DNA of 64,000 bases from Humidesulfovibrio sp. (GCF_030689645.1 NZ_JAUYFU010000110.1:47504-111503); one strand, 5' to 3'. Numbered from the stretch's first letter, positions 12,098 through 20,968 are shown. Notes: generated by a model not told the origin, from the sequence alone. Program-made: numbers and translations.

Positions 12098-12143
12098 AAA
12101 ACGCCGGGGCTGGAGAGAATGTCTCCGGCCCCGGCGGCGTTTT
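12098..12143 (-). terminator. Strong bidirectional hairpin between jag and mnmE
   Basis: The arms AAAACGCC...GGGGC...GGAGA pair with TCTCC...GCCCC...GGCGTTTT around a short loop, flanked by A-run and T-run, so it can terminate on either strand. It lies between the jag stop and the mnmE start, so mnmE may rely on readthrough or its own promoter. Confidence 0.75.
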
Positions 12144-12159
12144 CGGTGTGAACCAGGGC

Positions 12160-13410
12160 TTAGTCCCGGGGGTCGTCGTCGAATTGCCGGGCCGCGTCCT
12201 GGGGGATCTCGTTCACCATTTCGCCGTTCTTGCCCTTGCGCTTGGTCATGATGAGCACGCGCTTCATGGAGCCTTCGCCCTTGCTGCGCGTGAAAACGTG
12301 TTCGTCGTCCTGCAGGGTCAGGTGCACCACGCGGCGGTGGTAGCTGCTCATGGGGCGGGTGCTCTGGGTGCGGCCGGAGGCCATGGCCTTGTCCGCCAGG
12401 TGGCGGGCGATCTGGCGCAGGCGCTCATCCTGGTTCTCGCGGTAATCCCCGGCGTCGATCTGCACGCGTACGGAGGCGTCCATGCGCTTACTGACCAGGC
12501 GGTTCACAAGGTACTGTATGGAGGCCAGGGTCTGGCCCTCGCGTCCGATGAGCAGGCCGGAGTTTTCCGGGTCTTCGATGCGCACGCACACGCGGTCGGC
12601 CAGGAGCTCCACGTTCACCTTGGCGTTTTCCACCAAGGGTTCAAGCAGCTTTCCGGTGACCTCGCGGGCCACCTCCTCAAGCTTTGCCTGGTCAAGGTGG
12701 GCGATGCCCTGGGGCGCGCCATTGTCCTCGTCGTCGTGAGGGGCGTTGTGCATGGCTTCGCTGCGTGGAGCAGGAGCGCGGTTGCCCTCGGCCTCGCGGC
12801 GTGGGCCGCGTTCGCGGCGGCGCGGAGCAGGCGCGCGGTTGCCGTCCACATCGCCGGCCTTGTCGGCAGGCTTGTCGGCAGACCTTTCAGCAGGCTTGTC
12901 GGCGGATCTTTCACCGCCGCGTTCGTTTCGTCCACGTCCGCGTCCGCGGCGGCTGCGCTCCGAGCGGCGGGCCTGCTCGCCCTGGGGCTGCTCGGTCTGT
13001 GAATCAGTGTTTGCTGTGGCGCCTTCGCCCTCCGCCTCGGCCCGGGGGGCGCGTTCAGCCGAAGGAGCAGCGCGTTCGGCCTCGCGGCGAGGTTGCGGGG
13101 CCGGTCGTTCAGCCCGCTCAGGTCTTTCGGACCGTTCGGGCTGTGCAGCCTGCTCCGTGGGTTCGGCCCGTTCTGCAGGTTCGGGACGGCGCTCCGTACG
13201 TTCGGGCGCTGCCTCCGGCTGGGTTTTGAAACTGCCGCGGGGTTTGGCCCGCACGATGGCCTTCTTCACGCCCACCAGCCCGAAGATGCCCGACGATCCG
13301 CCGGAGACGATTTCGATCTCCAGCTTGTCGCGCTTCAGGTCAAAGTGCTTGCACGCGGCCTCGAAGGCCTCGTCCAGGTTTTTGCCCTGGAATTCTTTGG
13401 TTTCGCTCAC
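12160..13410 (-). CDS. jag: Jag/KhpB RNA-binding protein (Jag_N, KH, R3H)
   Basis: 416 residues against about 200-250 in most relatives. The N-terminal Jag_N domain (about 1-55; EFQGKNLDEAFEAACKHF, then GIFGLVGVKKA) is followed by a linker of nearly 200 residues made mostly of R, E, A, P and G. Then come a KH domain (about 250-335; GRIG-type loop in LLIGREGQTL) and an R3H domain (RRVVHLTLQDD, then TRSKGEG). The family binds RNA and is linked to cell-wall control and membrane insertion. It lies 42 bases downstream of yidC, the usual partner. Confidence 0.95.
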   Translation of the reverse strand: MSETKEFQGKNLDEAFEAACKHFDLKRDKLEIEIVSGGSSGIFGLVGVKKAIVRAKPRGSFKTQPEAAPERTERRPEPAERAEPTEQAAQPERSERPERAERPAPQPRREAERAAPSAERAPRAEAEGEGATANTDSQTEQPQGEQARRSERSRRGRGRGRNERGGERSADKPAERSADKPADKAGDVDGNRAPAPRRRERGPRREAEGNRAPAPRSEAMHNAPHDDEDNGAPQGIAHLDQAKLEEVAREVTGKLLEPLVENAKVNVELLADRVCVRIEDPENSGLLIGREGQTLASIQYLVNRLVSKRMDASVRVQIDAGDYRENQDERLRQIARHLADKAMASGRTQSTRPMSSYHRRVVHLTLQDDEHVFTRSKGEGSMKRVLIMTKRKGKNGEMVNEIPQDAARQFDDDPRD

Positions 13411-13452
13411 GTGTATCCTCCCAGCAGATCTGTTACGCCGCCATTTCGTCCG

Positions 13453-15057
13453 TTACGCTTTGCGTATCATCCACCACTGCTGGGCGATGGAAAGGACGTT
13501 GTTCACCAGCCAGTAGACCACGAGCCCGGCGGGGAAGCTCAAGAACAGGAAGGTGAACACCACAGGCATGAGCAACATGATTTTTGCCTGCAAGGGGTCC
13601 CCTCCGGTGGGGGTCATTTTCTGCTGGATGAACATGGTGGCCCCCATGATGACGGGGGTGACATAGTAGGGGTCCTTGGCCGAAAGGTCGGCAAGCCACA
13701 CGATATCGGTGAAGGGCACGTTGGCGATGAACGGTGCGTGCCGCAACTCGATGCTGCCCAAGAGGGCCTTATAGAGGCCGAAGAACACGGGGATTTGCAC
13801 GACCATAGGCAGGCAGCCGCCCGCCGGATTAACTTTGTAGGTTTTGTAGAGCGACATGATCTCCTTGTTCATGAGCTCTTTGTCGTCCGCGTACTTTTCG
13901 CGCAGCTTCTGGATCATGGGCTGGATCTTCTTCATCTGCTCCATGCTCTTGTAGCTTTTGTGCGAGAGGGGCCAGAAGATGATCTTGATGAGCACGGTGA
14001 GCAGGACGACGGCCACGCCGTAGTTGTGCACGAATCCGTAGAACCAGTTCAGCATGAACAGGAGCGGCACGGCGATGAGATGGAACCAGCCGAAGTCAAC
14101 GGCCTGCTCCAGCTTGTTCGGCATTTTCGCCAGGATGGCGCGGTCAGCAGGGCCCATGTAGTAGGAGCAGCCCACGGTCTTGGCCTGTCCGGCCTCGAAG
14201 GTGACGGCGTTGCTCACGGCCAGGTTGAACACGCCGTCCTTGAGTTTGCCGTTGGTCAGCGCGTCCTCGGCCTTGGGCATGGCGGCGAACAGGAAGTAGT
14301 TGCTCTCAACAGCGGCCCAGTTGATTTTCTCTTCCGGGGCCACGCCCTTCTTCTCCAGGTCGCCGTGGTCGGTTACCTCGTTGAAGCCGCTCTTGACCGT
14401 GCCATAGGCGATGCGCGTGGGGTTGTACTGGTCCTCGCCTGTGGGGGAAAGGCCCGCCGTGGCGATGGTGAAGGCCACGCGGCCGCTGACCGGCGCGCTT
14501 CCGGGGTTTGTGACGGTGGTCTCTTCGGTGACGAGGTAGGTGTCGGCGCTCAGGGTCAGGCGGCGCTCGATCTTGAGGCCTGCGGCCTCGCCCACGAAGA
14601 CGAGGGTCTTCTTCTCGCTGCCGGAAAGCTCTGCGTCTGTGCCCTCAAAGGTCCAGCCCGGCGCGTTCCAGGTGTGAACCTCTCCGCCTGCGGGCAGAAT
14701 TACCAGGCCCAGCGCTGCTTTGTCGCTTGCGGCTTTGCCCACGATGTCGATGTGCGGGGCATCCTTGCGGATGGTTTCGCGGAAATTGTTCAGCACAAAG
14801 CTTTCGAGCACTCCGCCCTGGGTGTTGAACCGGGCGGTGTAGAGCGGGGTCTTCACGGTGATGGCGCGGCCTTGCGCAAGGGCTGCGGCGCTGGCGGAAA
14901 CCACTGGTGCTGGGATTTTTGCGCCCTGTTCCAGCTTGGCGTCGGGCTGTGCTGCAACGGGAAGGGGCTTGGGCTCGTCAGGCGGGAAGAGGTAGCTCCA
15001 GCCGAAGAGGACAATGAGGGAAAGGGCCAGGGCCGCGATAAGGCGTTTAGTGTCCAT
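13453..15057 (-). CDS. yidC: Membrane protein insertase YidC
   Basis: 534 residues, typical of the Gram-negative form. The first helix is at residues 5-24, followed by a large periplasmic domain (about 30-320) and the conserved 60KD_IMP core of five helices. The cytoplasmic loop SYKSMEQMKKIQPMIQKLRE and the segment NPAGGCLPMVVQIPVFFGLY are signature regions. It inserts membrane proteins alone or with Sec. Three bases separate it from yidD upstream, and jag follows. Confidence 0.97.
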   Translation of the reverse strand: MDTKRLIAALALSLIVLFGWSYLFPPDEPKPLPVAAQPDAKLEQGAKIPAPVVSASAAALAQGRAITVKTPLYTARFNTQGGVLESFVLNNFRETIRKDAPHIDIVGKAASDKAALGLVILPAGGEVHTWNAPGWTFEGTDAELSGSEKKTLVFVGEAAGLKIERRLTLSADTYLVTEETTVTNPGSAPVSGRVAFTIATAGLSPTGEDQYNPTRIAYGTVKSGFNEVTDHGDLEKKGVAPEEKINWAAVESNYFLFAAMPKAEDALTNGKLKDGVFNLAVSNAVTFEAGQAKTVGCSYYMGPADRAILAKMPNKLEQAVDFGWFHLIAVPLLFMLNWFYGFVHNYGVAVVLLTVLIKIIFWPLSHKSYKSMEQMKKIQPMIQKLREKYADDKELMNKEIMSLYKTYKVNPAGGCLPMVVQIPVFFGLYKALLGSIELRHAPFIANVPFTDIVWLADLSAKDPYYVTPVIMGATMFIQQKMTPTGGDPLQAKIMLLMPVVFTFLFLSFPAGLVVYWLVNNVLSIAQQWWMIRKA

Positions 15058-15060
15058 GTG

Positions 15061-15345
15061 TCAGCTCGCGTGAGTGTCTGGGATGTTGGGGAGGAAACAG
15101 ACGGGCACGGGATCGTACCCGCCCCGGCACAGGGGCTGGCAACGCAGGATGCGCCAAAAGACCAGCAGGCTGCCCTTGAGCGCGCCGTGCATGATAACGG
15201 CCTGCTGGGCATACTGCGAGCAGGAGGGCTCAAAGCGGCAGGAGCCCGCGAAGAGAGGGGACAATAGTCTCTGGTAGAGCCAGATGAGCGCCAGCAGAAC
15301 GGACTGCCCAAATGAGCGCCCCGCCCCGTGCGTGCCTCTCAGCAT
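15061..15345 (-). CDS. yidD: Membrane protein insertion efficiency factor YidD
   Basis: 94 residues from the ATG at 15345, which has GAGG upstream. The family core is intact: IWLYQRLLSPLFAGSCRFEP, then SCSQYA and CRCQPL-like RCQPLCRGGYDPVP. YidD proteins are small inner-membrane-associated factors that assist YidC. The first bases overlap the end of rnpA by seven bases. The unusually long upstream frame (to 15552) is an artefact of overlap with rnpA. Confidence 0.93.
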   Translation of the reverse strand: MLRGTHGAGRSFGQSVLLALIWLYQRLLSPLFAGSCRFEPSCSQYAQQAVIMHGALKGSLLVFWRILRCQPLCRGGYDPVPVCFLPNIPDTHAS

Positions 15346-15734
15346 GGAGACCTCGCGTCGGTGATCCCGCCCCCGGCCTCCCGGACAAGCCGGGAGAGCG
15401 CGGGGAGGAACTCCTGTTCCACCAGGGCCATGTCGATACACTTCGGGTCCAGGTTCCGTTTGGGAACAACGACGATATCGAGGGGCCTGTCGATCATGGC
15501 CTGGTGCAGCCTGAAAAATTCGCGCAACACGCGTCGCACGCGGTTGCGCCAAACCGCCCGGCCAACCTTGCGGCTGACCGTAAGCCCAAGACGAAAACCT
15601 TCCTCCGCTTCTTCGCGCTGCAAAATAAACAGTACGAAATGGCGGGTGAAGATTTTGCGTCCCTGGTCATAGCACGCGCCGAAGCGCTTGCTGTTTGGCA
15701 GGCGGCGGCTTTTGGGCCAGTCTAGAGGGCTAAT
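15339..15734 (-). CDS. rnpA: Ribonuclease P protein component with apparent ATT start
   Basis: The protein part of RNase P, which matures tRNA 5' ends. The family core [20 protein letters not shown], then RRVLREFFR, is intact. The first ATG/GTG/TTG in frame is a TTG at 15623, which would remove the conserved N-terminal region. Reading upstream from there gives [15 protein letters not shown] preceded by [20 protein letters not shown], exactly the expected RnpA opening. In that extension no ATG, GTG or TTG occurs before the in-frame TAG upstream. The best candidate is ATT at 15734-15732, which follows AAGGGG by eight bases inside the end of rpmH. That gives 131 residues. Alternatives are a CTG at 15701, which would lose conserved residues, or a sequencing error. 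Confidence 0.88.
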   Translation of the reverse strand: MSPLDWPKSRRLPNSKRFGACYDQGRKIFTRHFVLFILQREEAEEGFRLGLTVSRKVGRAVWRNRVRRVLREFFRLHQAMIDRPLDIVVVPKRNLDPKCIDMALVEQEFLPALSRLVREAGGGITDARSPC

Positions 15735-15859
15735 CTCTTGCGCCCCTTCTGACGGCGGCGGCGAAGGACGGCCTGGCCGCCTTTGGTGCGGGAGCGCACG
15801 AGGAATCCGAAGGTGCGTGCACGTCTAATTTTGCTGGGCTGATAAGTACGCTTGCTCAT
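15722..15859 (-). CDS. rpmH: 50S ribosomal protein L34
   Basis: 45 residues starting [16 protein letters not shown], a nearly invariant L34 opening, and ending [13 protein letters not shown]. The ATG at 15859 follows AGGAG with seven-base spacing; a longer frame to 15907 is not needed. Its last codons overlap the inferred start of rnpA by about 13 bases, implying coupled translation. First gene of the conserved rpmH-rnpA-yidD-yidC-jag block. Confidence 0.98.
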   Translation of the reverse strand: MSKRTYQPSKIRRARTFGFLVRSRTKGGQAVLRRRRQKGRKRLAL

Positions 15860-16008
15860 ATGTGTTCTCCTGGAAGGATGATGTCGTTTCCGGCTGCGCG
15901 GAACCAAGCCGTATAGACGGAAGATTTCCGGTCGTCAAGCTCCGGTTCTTCCTCTGGGCCATGATGTTGGCCTTTTCGGCACTGCTCTGTTCTGGTACTC
16001 TGTAACGC

Positions 16009-16761
16009 ATGGCGAAGCAAGTATTCCTTTCACCCCACAGGGCCTACCGAGAGTCTGTCCGCGCGCACCCTGGGGAGACGGCCTTTCAGGTGGTGCTGGA
16101 GCAAACCGATCTTTTCGTCACCGCCGAAGCCGACCTGCGCGAACCCATGCTCGACCTGGTTCGCAGCCTTCGCGGCGAGCTCAAGAACTTCATGCTCATG
16201 ACTCCAGGCTTCCGCGAGAGCCTGACCCCGGTGCCAGCGCCGGAAAGCGCGCCGCTCATCGCGCGGGAGATGGCCAGGGCTGCGGCTGCGGTCAACGTGG
16301 GGCCTATGGCTGCCGTGGCTGGAGCCTTCGCCCAGTTTGTGGCCGACCATTTTGCGTCCATGAGTCCAAACATCATTGTTGAGAACGGCGGCGACCTGTA
16401 CCTGCACTCCACCCGCGAGCGCATTGTGGCGCTCCTGGGCGATCCTGCCTCTGGCGCGCGGCTGGGCCTCAAGCTTTCCCGCCGGGACTTCCCCTTGAGC
16501 CTGTGCGCGTCCTCGGCCACCATCGGGCCATCCTTGAGCCTGGGCCAGGGCGAGCTTGTCGTGGTGCGCTCGCGCAGCGGCGCCTTTGCCGATGCTGCCG
16601 CCACGGCCCTTGCGAACCTTATCGATACGGCAGACGATCTGGACCTGGTGCTGGCCCGGGCCAAGAAAATGGCCCCGCTCGGCCTTGAGGGCGTGTTTGT
16701 GCAGGCCGGGGGCAAGCTTGGGGTGTGGGGGAAAATGGAGTTGGTGGCCCTGGAGGGCTAG
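16009..16761 (+). CDS. UPF0280 family protein (ApbE-like fold)
   Basis: 250 residues matching the UPF0280 family from start to end. Distinctive segments are AVNVGPMAAVAGAFAQFVAD, then NIIVENGGDLYLHS and DFPLSLCASSATIGPSLSLG. The family is related to ApbE flavin transferases in fold, but its reaction is not established. It is divergent from rpmH and shares the 150-base intergenic region with it. It is not in an operon with the next gene, which runs the other way. Confidence 0.87.
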   Translation: MAKQVFLSPHRAYRESVRAHPGETAFQVVLEQTDLFVTAEADLREPMLDLVRSLRGELKNFMLMTPGFRESLTPVPAPESAPLIAREMARAAAAVNVGPMAAVAGAFAQFVADHFASMSPNIIVENGGDLYLHSTRERIVALLGDPASGARLGLKLSRRDFPLSLCASSATIGPSLSLGQGELVVVRSRSGAFADAAATALANLIDTADDLDLVLARAKKMAPLGLEGVFVQAGGKLGVWGKMELVALEG

Positions 16762-16779
16762 GCGTCTGGCGTGGACCTT

Positions 16780-17253
16780 CTATTTTGCGGCGGCCCGCGC
16801 CGCGCGGATGGCCTTCAGGGTATCTTTGTAAGCTGACAGGGCTGACTTGGACGGCGCGCGCGACACGGCGCGTTCCGCCAGGGTCTGGGCCTCTTCGAGG
16901 TTGTGCTTGCGCTTGAGCAGCAGCCAGGCCAGATTGTTCATGACCTCAGGATTGTCGGGCAGACGCTCCAGGGCCGCGCGGTACTCGACCTCGGCCTCGG
17001 CCAGTTTACCCTGTCCGAACAGAATATTCCCCATATACAACCGGGCCAAGGGCTCGCTGCGCAAGGCCATGCCGTATTCGCTCATGGCGCGTTCGGTCTC
17101 GCCCTTGGCTTCGTAGGCCATGCCGAGTTTCAGATGCTCGCGCCCGGAGAGCGGGTCGTCGTGCACGGCTATGCGCGGCATGGCGCAACTGGCGGCCATG
17201 AGCGCGCAGCCCAGAAGCAGGATCAGGCAAAGGCGGAGGCGGTTGCGCGTCAT
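16780..17253 (-). CDS. TPR-repeat lipoprotein linked to the C39-like peptidase
   Basis: 157 residues. A signal peptide with lipobox-like LMAASC is followed by three to four tetratricopeptide repeats (HLKLGMAYEAKGETERAMSE, ARLYMGNILFGQGKLAEAEV, PEVMNNLAWLLLKRKHNLEE). Its start overlaps the stop of the upstream peptidase gene (ATGA). The arrangement PA2779-like, PA2778-like, TPR occurs in other proteobacteria, so it probably scaffolds that small envelope system. Function unknown. Confidence 0.85.
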   Translation of the reverse strand: MTRNRLRLCLILLLGCALMAASCAMPRIAVHDDPLSGREHLKLGMAYEAKGETERAMSEYGMALRSEPLARLYMGNILFGQGKLAEAEVEYRAALERLPDNPEVMNNLAWLLLKRKHNLEEAQTLAERAVSRAPSKSALSAYKDTLKAIRAARAAAK

Positions 17254-17873
17254 TTGCGTTCCTTTCGGGCGGCCTTGCCGGGTGTTTTTCCGGGAGTCAG
17301 CAAGAGGGCCCAGCGGTCGGCCCCGTCCCAGGCGGACAAAAATTCTGCCCAGGAGAGGCGCACGCCCTGGCGGCGGCCGGAATTGACCAGCACTCCCTGG
17401 GGATCGTAGCCGGTGACGACCATGTAGTGCAGCACGTGGATGCCGCCAAATCCTTCGTCGACCATGACAAGCAGCGGAATGCCCGCATCCACGGCGTCAG
17501 CCACGTCCTGCGGCGCGCCCCGGAAGAACCGTGTGGCGAAACCGCGCCCGCGCGGATACAGGGCCAAGTCCAGGCTCAAAGTGCCGCGCAGGCTTTCACG
17601 GTAGATGGCGCGGGAGATCTCCTCAGGGGTCGCGGCGTCGCCCAGGTGGTTCAGCACCATGGCCAGGGAGGCCGGGCCGCACTGGTGGTCCTCCTGGGCG
17701 TGGAAAGGCACGTTTTGGATCTGCCCCTGGCCCGGCGGCGGGGTGAAGCCTGCCGGGAGCCGGGCGCAGCCCCAGAGGCCCGAGCACAAGGCCAGGCACA
17801 GGGCCAGCAGCGGCAAAAACGCGAGGACCGCCCTGGAGGGCGGTCCTGAAACCCGTTGCGGGCGCGTGTTCAT
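17250..17873 (-). CDS. PA2778-family C39-like cysteine peptidase, lipoprotein
   Basis: About 207 residues. The signal sequence contains a lipobox-like segment (SGLWGC). The mature part has the C39 catalytic cysteine in DHQCGPASLAMVLNHLG and the histidine in HVLHYMVVTGYD, with downstream N in VLVNSG. C39 domains process double-glycine leader peptides; in PA2778-type proteins they are stand-alone and exported, with unknown substrate. The start at 17873 is chosen because AAGGA lies six bases upstream. Its neighbours are a PA2779-like protein upstream and the overlapping TPR lipoprotein downstream. Confidence 0.85.
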   Translation of the reverse strand: MNTRPQRVSGPPSRAVLAFLPLLALCLALCSGLWGCARLPAGFTPPPGQGQIQNVPFHAQEDHQCGPASLAMVLNHLGDAATPEEISRAIYRESLRGTLSLDLALYPRGRGFATRFFRGAPQDVADAVDAGIPLLVMVDEGFGGIHVLHYMVVTGYDPQGVLVNSGRRQGVRLSWAEFLSAWDGADRWALLLTPGKTPGKAARKERK

Positions 17874-17905
17874 CATCAGTCCTTGATTGCGGCCAGGCCG
17901 AAAGG

Positions 17906-18304
17906 TCACCGGATGCTGATGGTCTTGTCGGTAAGCTTCAGTATGACCACCACAAGCAGCACGATGACCAGCAGGGTGACGATGATGCCAAGGCCATCGC
18001 CGCCTGCGTCCAGCGCGTTCAGCTGGGAGGCCAGGCTATGCAGCTCCGAGTCGGACACTGCGGAAAGTTTTTCGGAAATCTCGGCGTCGGAGTAACCCAG
18101 GGCGGAGAGCTTGGCCTTGACGGCCTTGTGCTCCAGCACCTTCTGCACAGAGGCGAGATCCTGGTTGCGGAGCTCCGAGCTCATGGTCATGGAGGTGGGC
18201 ACGAGGCTGGCTTCGGCTTTGGGCACGAAGGAGAACAGGGTCATGACGGCGATGAGCAGGAACGCCGTGTGGCGCATGATCATCGTGCTGAGAATCGACT
18301 GCAT
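17906..18304 (-). CDS. PA2779-family membrane protein
   Basis: 132 residues from the ATG at 18304, which follows GGGAGG. There is a signal peptide ending near PKAEAS and a C-terminal membrane helix (GLGIIVTLLVIVLLVVVILK). The middle contains the family-typical NQDLASVQKVLEHKAVKAKL and LGYSDAEISEKLSAVSDSEL. The PA2779 family nearly always sits beside a PA2778-type C39 peptidase, as here, 32 bases upstream of it. It may be the peptidase's substrate or membrane partner; that is inference. Confidence 0.87.
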   Translation of the reverse strand: MQSILSTMIMRHTAFLLIAVMTLFSFVPKAEASLVPTSMTMSSELRNQDLASVQKVLEHKAVKAKLSALGYSDAEISEKLSAVSDSELHSLASQLNALDAGGDGLGIIVTLLVIVLLVVVILKLTDKTISIR

Positions 18305-18519
18305 ATGGCCTCCCGTGTTGCGAATAAGAGCTGCAATGATGTTATGACAGTGCTTTTGCGCAAGAAGCGCCCTGCGGATGCGCTCCGTTGGACCTTCGGA
18401 GCCGGGGGCGCCGCGCACTGGAGCTTCTTACAAAGTGCTCAGGCTTTTTGTCAATAGCTCTGCCGGAAAGCACAGGTGTTCATCTATACTGACGCCCCTC
18501 GAAAAGCGCTTACGGCAGG

Positions 18520-19560
18520 TTATTTTGCTGTCAGGGCTTCCTTGCGCACGGCCTGGGCAAAGGCTTCCACCTCGGCCTCGGTGGTGGCGAAGGAGGTCAT
18601 GAACCGCACCACGCTCTGTTCATGGTCCCAGGTATAAAAGGCGTAGCGCCGTTGCAGCGTGTCGATGACCTCCGGCTGCAAGGCGGCGAACACGGCGTTG
18701 GTCTGCGGGCTTTGCGTGATGCGCACCCCCGGCGCGTCCTTGAGCCTGTCGGCCAGGAGCCGGGCCATTGCGTTGGCGTTGCCAGCGTTTACGCGCCAGA
18801 GTGAGTCGTCAAGCAAGGCCAGAAACTGAGCGGCGATGAAGCGCATCTTGGAGCAGAGCTGCATGCCCTGCTTGCGGATGAAAGGGAAGTCCTGCGCGAA
18901 CTCTGGCCGGAAGAAGACCACGGCCTCGCCGAACATCAGGCCGTTTTTGGTTCCGCCAAAGCTCAGGGCGTCAACGCCTGCATCGCTGGTGATCTCTCGC
19001 AGCTCGCAGCCCAGGGCTGCTGCGGCGTTGCCTAGGCGCGCGCCGTCCATGTGCAGGAACATGCCGTGCCCGTGGGCGAAGTCTGCCAGGGCGCGGATTT
19101 CCGCAGCCGTGTACAGGGTGCCCAGCTCCGTTGCCTGGGCGATGGAGATGACGCGGGGCTGGTTGTGGTGCTCGTTGCCATGGTGCAGCAGAAAGGGTTC
19201 AAGCAGCGCGGGCGTCAGCTTGCCGTCAGGCGTGTCCACATGCATGAGCTTGCAGCCAAGGTGCCTCTCCGGCGCGCCGCACTCGTCCACGTTGATGTGG
19301 GCGGAGGCCGCGCAGAGCACGGCGTGGTGCGGTCTTGTCATGGCCTGCAGGGCCAGCACGTTGGCCCCGGTGCCCAGGAACACGAAGAAGGCCTCGGCGC
19401 TGTCGCCAAGAACCTCCTTGAAGCGCGCCCGTGCGGCCTGGGTCAGCTCGTCGTCGCCATAGGCCTTGGCCGGGCCGTGGTTGGCCGCAGCCAGGGCGGC
19501 CATAACGCGGGGATGCACGCCCGCGTAGTTGTCGCTGGCGAAGCAGGGGGCGTGGGTCAC
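18520..19560 (-). CDS. ltaE: Low-specificity L-threonine aldolase
   Basis: About 346 residues, a fold-type I PLP enzyme that splits L-threonine or L-allo-threonine to glycine and acetaldehyde. The family opening CFASDNYAGVHPRVMAAL, the segment HMDGARLGNAAAALG and the PLP-binding lysine in SFGGTKNGLM (about residue 204) are present. I place the start at a GTG (19560), one base after the gltX stop; the frame continues upstream inside gltX but that extension is not protein-like. The tight spacing suggests cotranscription with gltX. Confidence 0.9.
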   Translation of the reverse strand: MTHAPCFASDNYAGVHPRVMAALAAANHGPAKAYGDDELTQAARARFKEVLGDSAEAFFVFLGTGANVLALQAMTRPHHAVLCAASAHINVDECGAPERHLGCKLMHVDTPDGKLTPALLEPFLLHHGNEHHNQPRVISIAQATELGTLYTAAEIRALADFAHGHGMFLHMDGARLGNAAAALGCELREITSDAGVDALSFGGTKNGLMFGEAVVFFRPEFAQDFPFIRKQGMQLCSKMRFIAAQFLALLDDSLWRVNAGNANAMARLLADRLKDAPGVRITQSPQTNAVFAALQPEVIDTLQRRYAFYTWDHEQSVVRFMTSFATTEAEVEAFAQAVRKEALTAK

Positions 19561-19561
19561 G

Positions 19562-20965
19562 TTACAGCGCCAGCGCCCGCTTGATGCGCGCGAGGCTCTC
19601 GGCCTTGCCCAGCACGCACATGGTTTCGAACAGGCCCGGGCTGGCGGTCTTGCCGGTGAGGGCAACGCGCAGGGGCTGTGCCACGGCTTTGAACTTGAGC
19701 CCGCGCTCGTCCAGGAAGGCCTGGGTGGCGGCTTCCAGGGCCTTGTGGTCGGCGTAGTCCGCCGGGGCCTCGTAGATGGGCAGAAGGTCGGTCAAGAGCG
19801 CGCGCGACTCAGGCTTCAATTGGTCGGTCACGGCCTTTTCGTCGTAGGCCAGGGAGGCCGCGTCCACCAGGAAGAGCCGGGCCATGTCGGCCATCTCCAC
19901 CAGGGTCTTGGCGCGGGGCTGGAGCAGGGGCACGATGCTGGCAAGGTAGGCCGGGTCGAGCTTGAGGCCGTCCGTTGCGCCAGCGGCGGCGATGAAGTCC
20001 GGGAGCAGGGCGGCCAGGCGCTCGGGCGCGGCCTCCTTGATATAGTGCGCGTTGAGCCACTCAAGCTTCTTGATGTCGAACACGGACGGGGAGTTGCCCA
20101 GGTTGCCGGTGCCGAAGAGCTGCACAAGCTCCTCGCGGCTGAAGATCTCCTGGTCGCCGTGGGACCAGCCCAGACGCGCCAGATAGTTCACCAGGGCCTC
20201 GGGCAGGTAGCCCATGTTCTTGTATTCCATGACGGAAAGCGCGCCGTGGCGCTTGGAGAGCTTGGCCTTGTCCGGTCCCAGGATCATGGGCACGTGGCCG
20301 AACTCGGGCACGCTCCAGCCAAAGGCCTGGTACAGCAAGATCTGGCGCGGGGTGTTGGCAACGTGGTCGTCGCCGCGCAGCACATGGGTCACGCCCATCT
20401 CGTGGTCGTCCACCACCACAGCCAGGTTGTACGTGGGCGAGCCGTCGCTGCGGCGCAGGATCATGTCGTCCATCTCGGCGTTCTGCACGGCGGTGGGGCC
20501 TTTCACCATGTCGTGAAAGGCGGTGACGCCATCCTGGGGGCCCTTGAAGCGCACCACTCGGCCAGCGCCCGGGCCTTGGCCCAGGTCGCGGCAGCGGCCA
20601 TCGTACTTGGGCTTTTTGCCTTCGGCCCGCGCCTTCTCGCGCATGGCCTCGACTTCATCTGGCGTGCAGCCGCACCAGTAGGCGTGGCCGCTGGCCAAAA
20701 GCTTGTCGATGTAGCTGTTGTAGAGGTCGAAGCGTTGGCTCTGGAACACGGCGGTTCCCTCGGCGGCCAGGTCCAGCCAGGCCATGGCTTCGATGATGGC
20801 GTCGGTGGCTTCGGTCGTGCTGCGTTCGCGGTCGGTGTCCTCAACGCGCAACAGGAAGTGCCCGCCTTTGTTCTTGGCCAAGAGCCAGCTGAACAGCGCG
20901 GTGCGCGCGCCGCCGATGTGCAGGTAGCCTGTGGGGCTGGGGGCGAAACGGGTGGTGATGCTCAT
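19562..20965 (-). CDS. gltX: Glutamate-tRNA ligase
   Basis: 467 residues, class I aminoacyl-tRNA synthetase charging tRNA-Glu with glutamate. The HIGH-type motif is TRFAPSPTGYLHIGGARTAL near the N-terminus, and the KMSKS-type motif is KLSKRHGALS (about residue 240). The cysteine pair in YWCGCTPDEVE belongs to the zinc-binding region of bacterial GluRS. Between the nfu-like gene (three bases upstream) and ltaE (one base downstream). Confidence 0.97.
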   Translation of the reverse strand: MSITTRFAPSPTGYLHIGGARTALFSWLLAKNKGGHFLLRVEDTDRERSTTEATDAIIEAMAWLDLAAEGTAVFQSQRFDLYNSYIDKLLASGHAYWCGCTPDEVEAMREKARAEGKKPKYDGRCRDLGQGPGAGRVVRFKGPQDGVTAFHDMVKGPTAVQNAEMDDMILRRSDGSPTYNLAVVVDDHEMGVTHVLRGDDHVANTPRQILLYQAFGWSVPEFGHVPMILGPDKAKLSKRHGALSVMEYKNMGYLPEALVNYLARLGWSHGDQEIFSREELVQLFGTGNLGNSPSVFDIKKLEWLNAHYIKEAAPERLAALLPDFIAAAGATDGLKLDPAYLASIVPLLQPRAKTLVEMADMARLFLVDAASLAYDEKAVTDQLKPESRALLTDLLPIYEAPADYADHKALEAATQAFLDERGLKFKAVAQPLRVALTGKTASPGLFETMCVLGKAESLARIKRALAL

Positions 20966-20968
20966 GAC

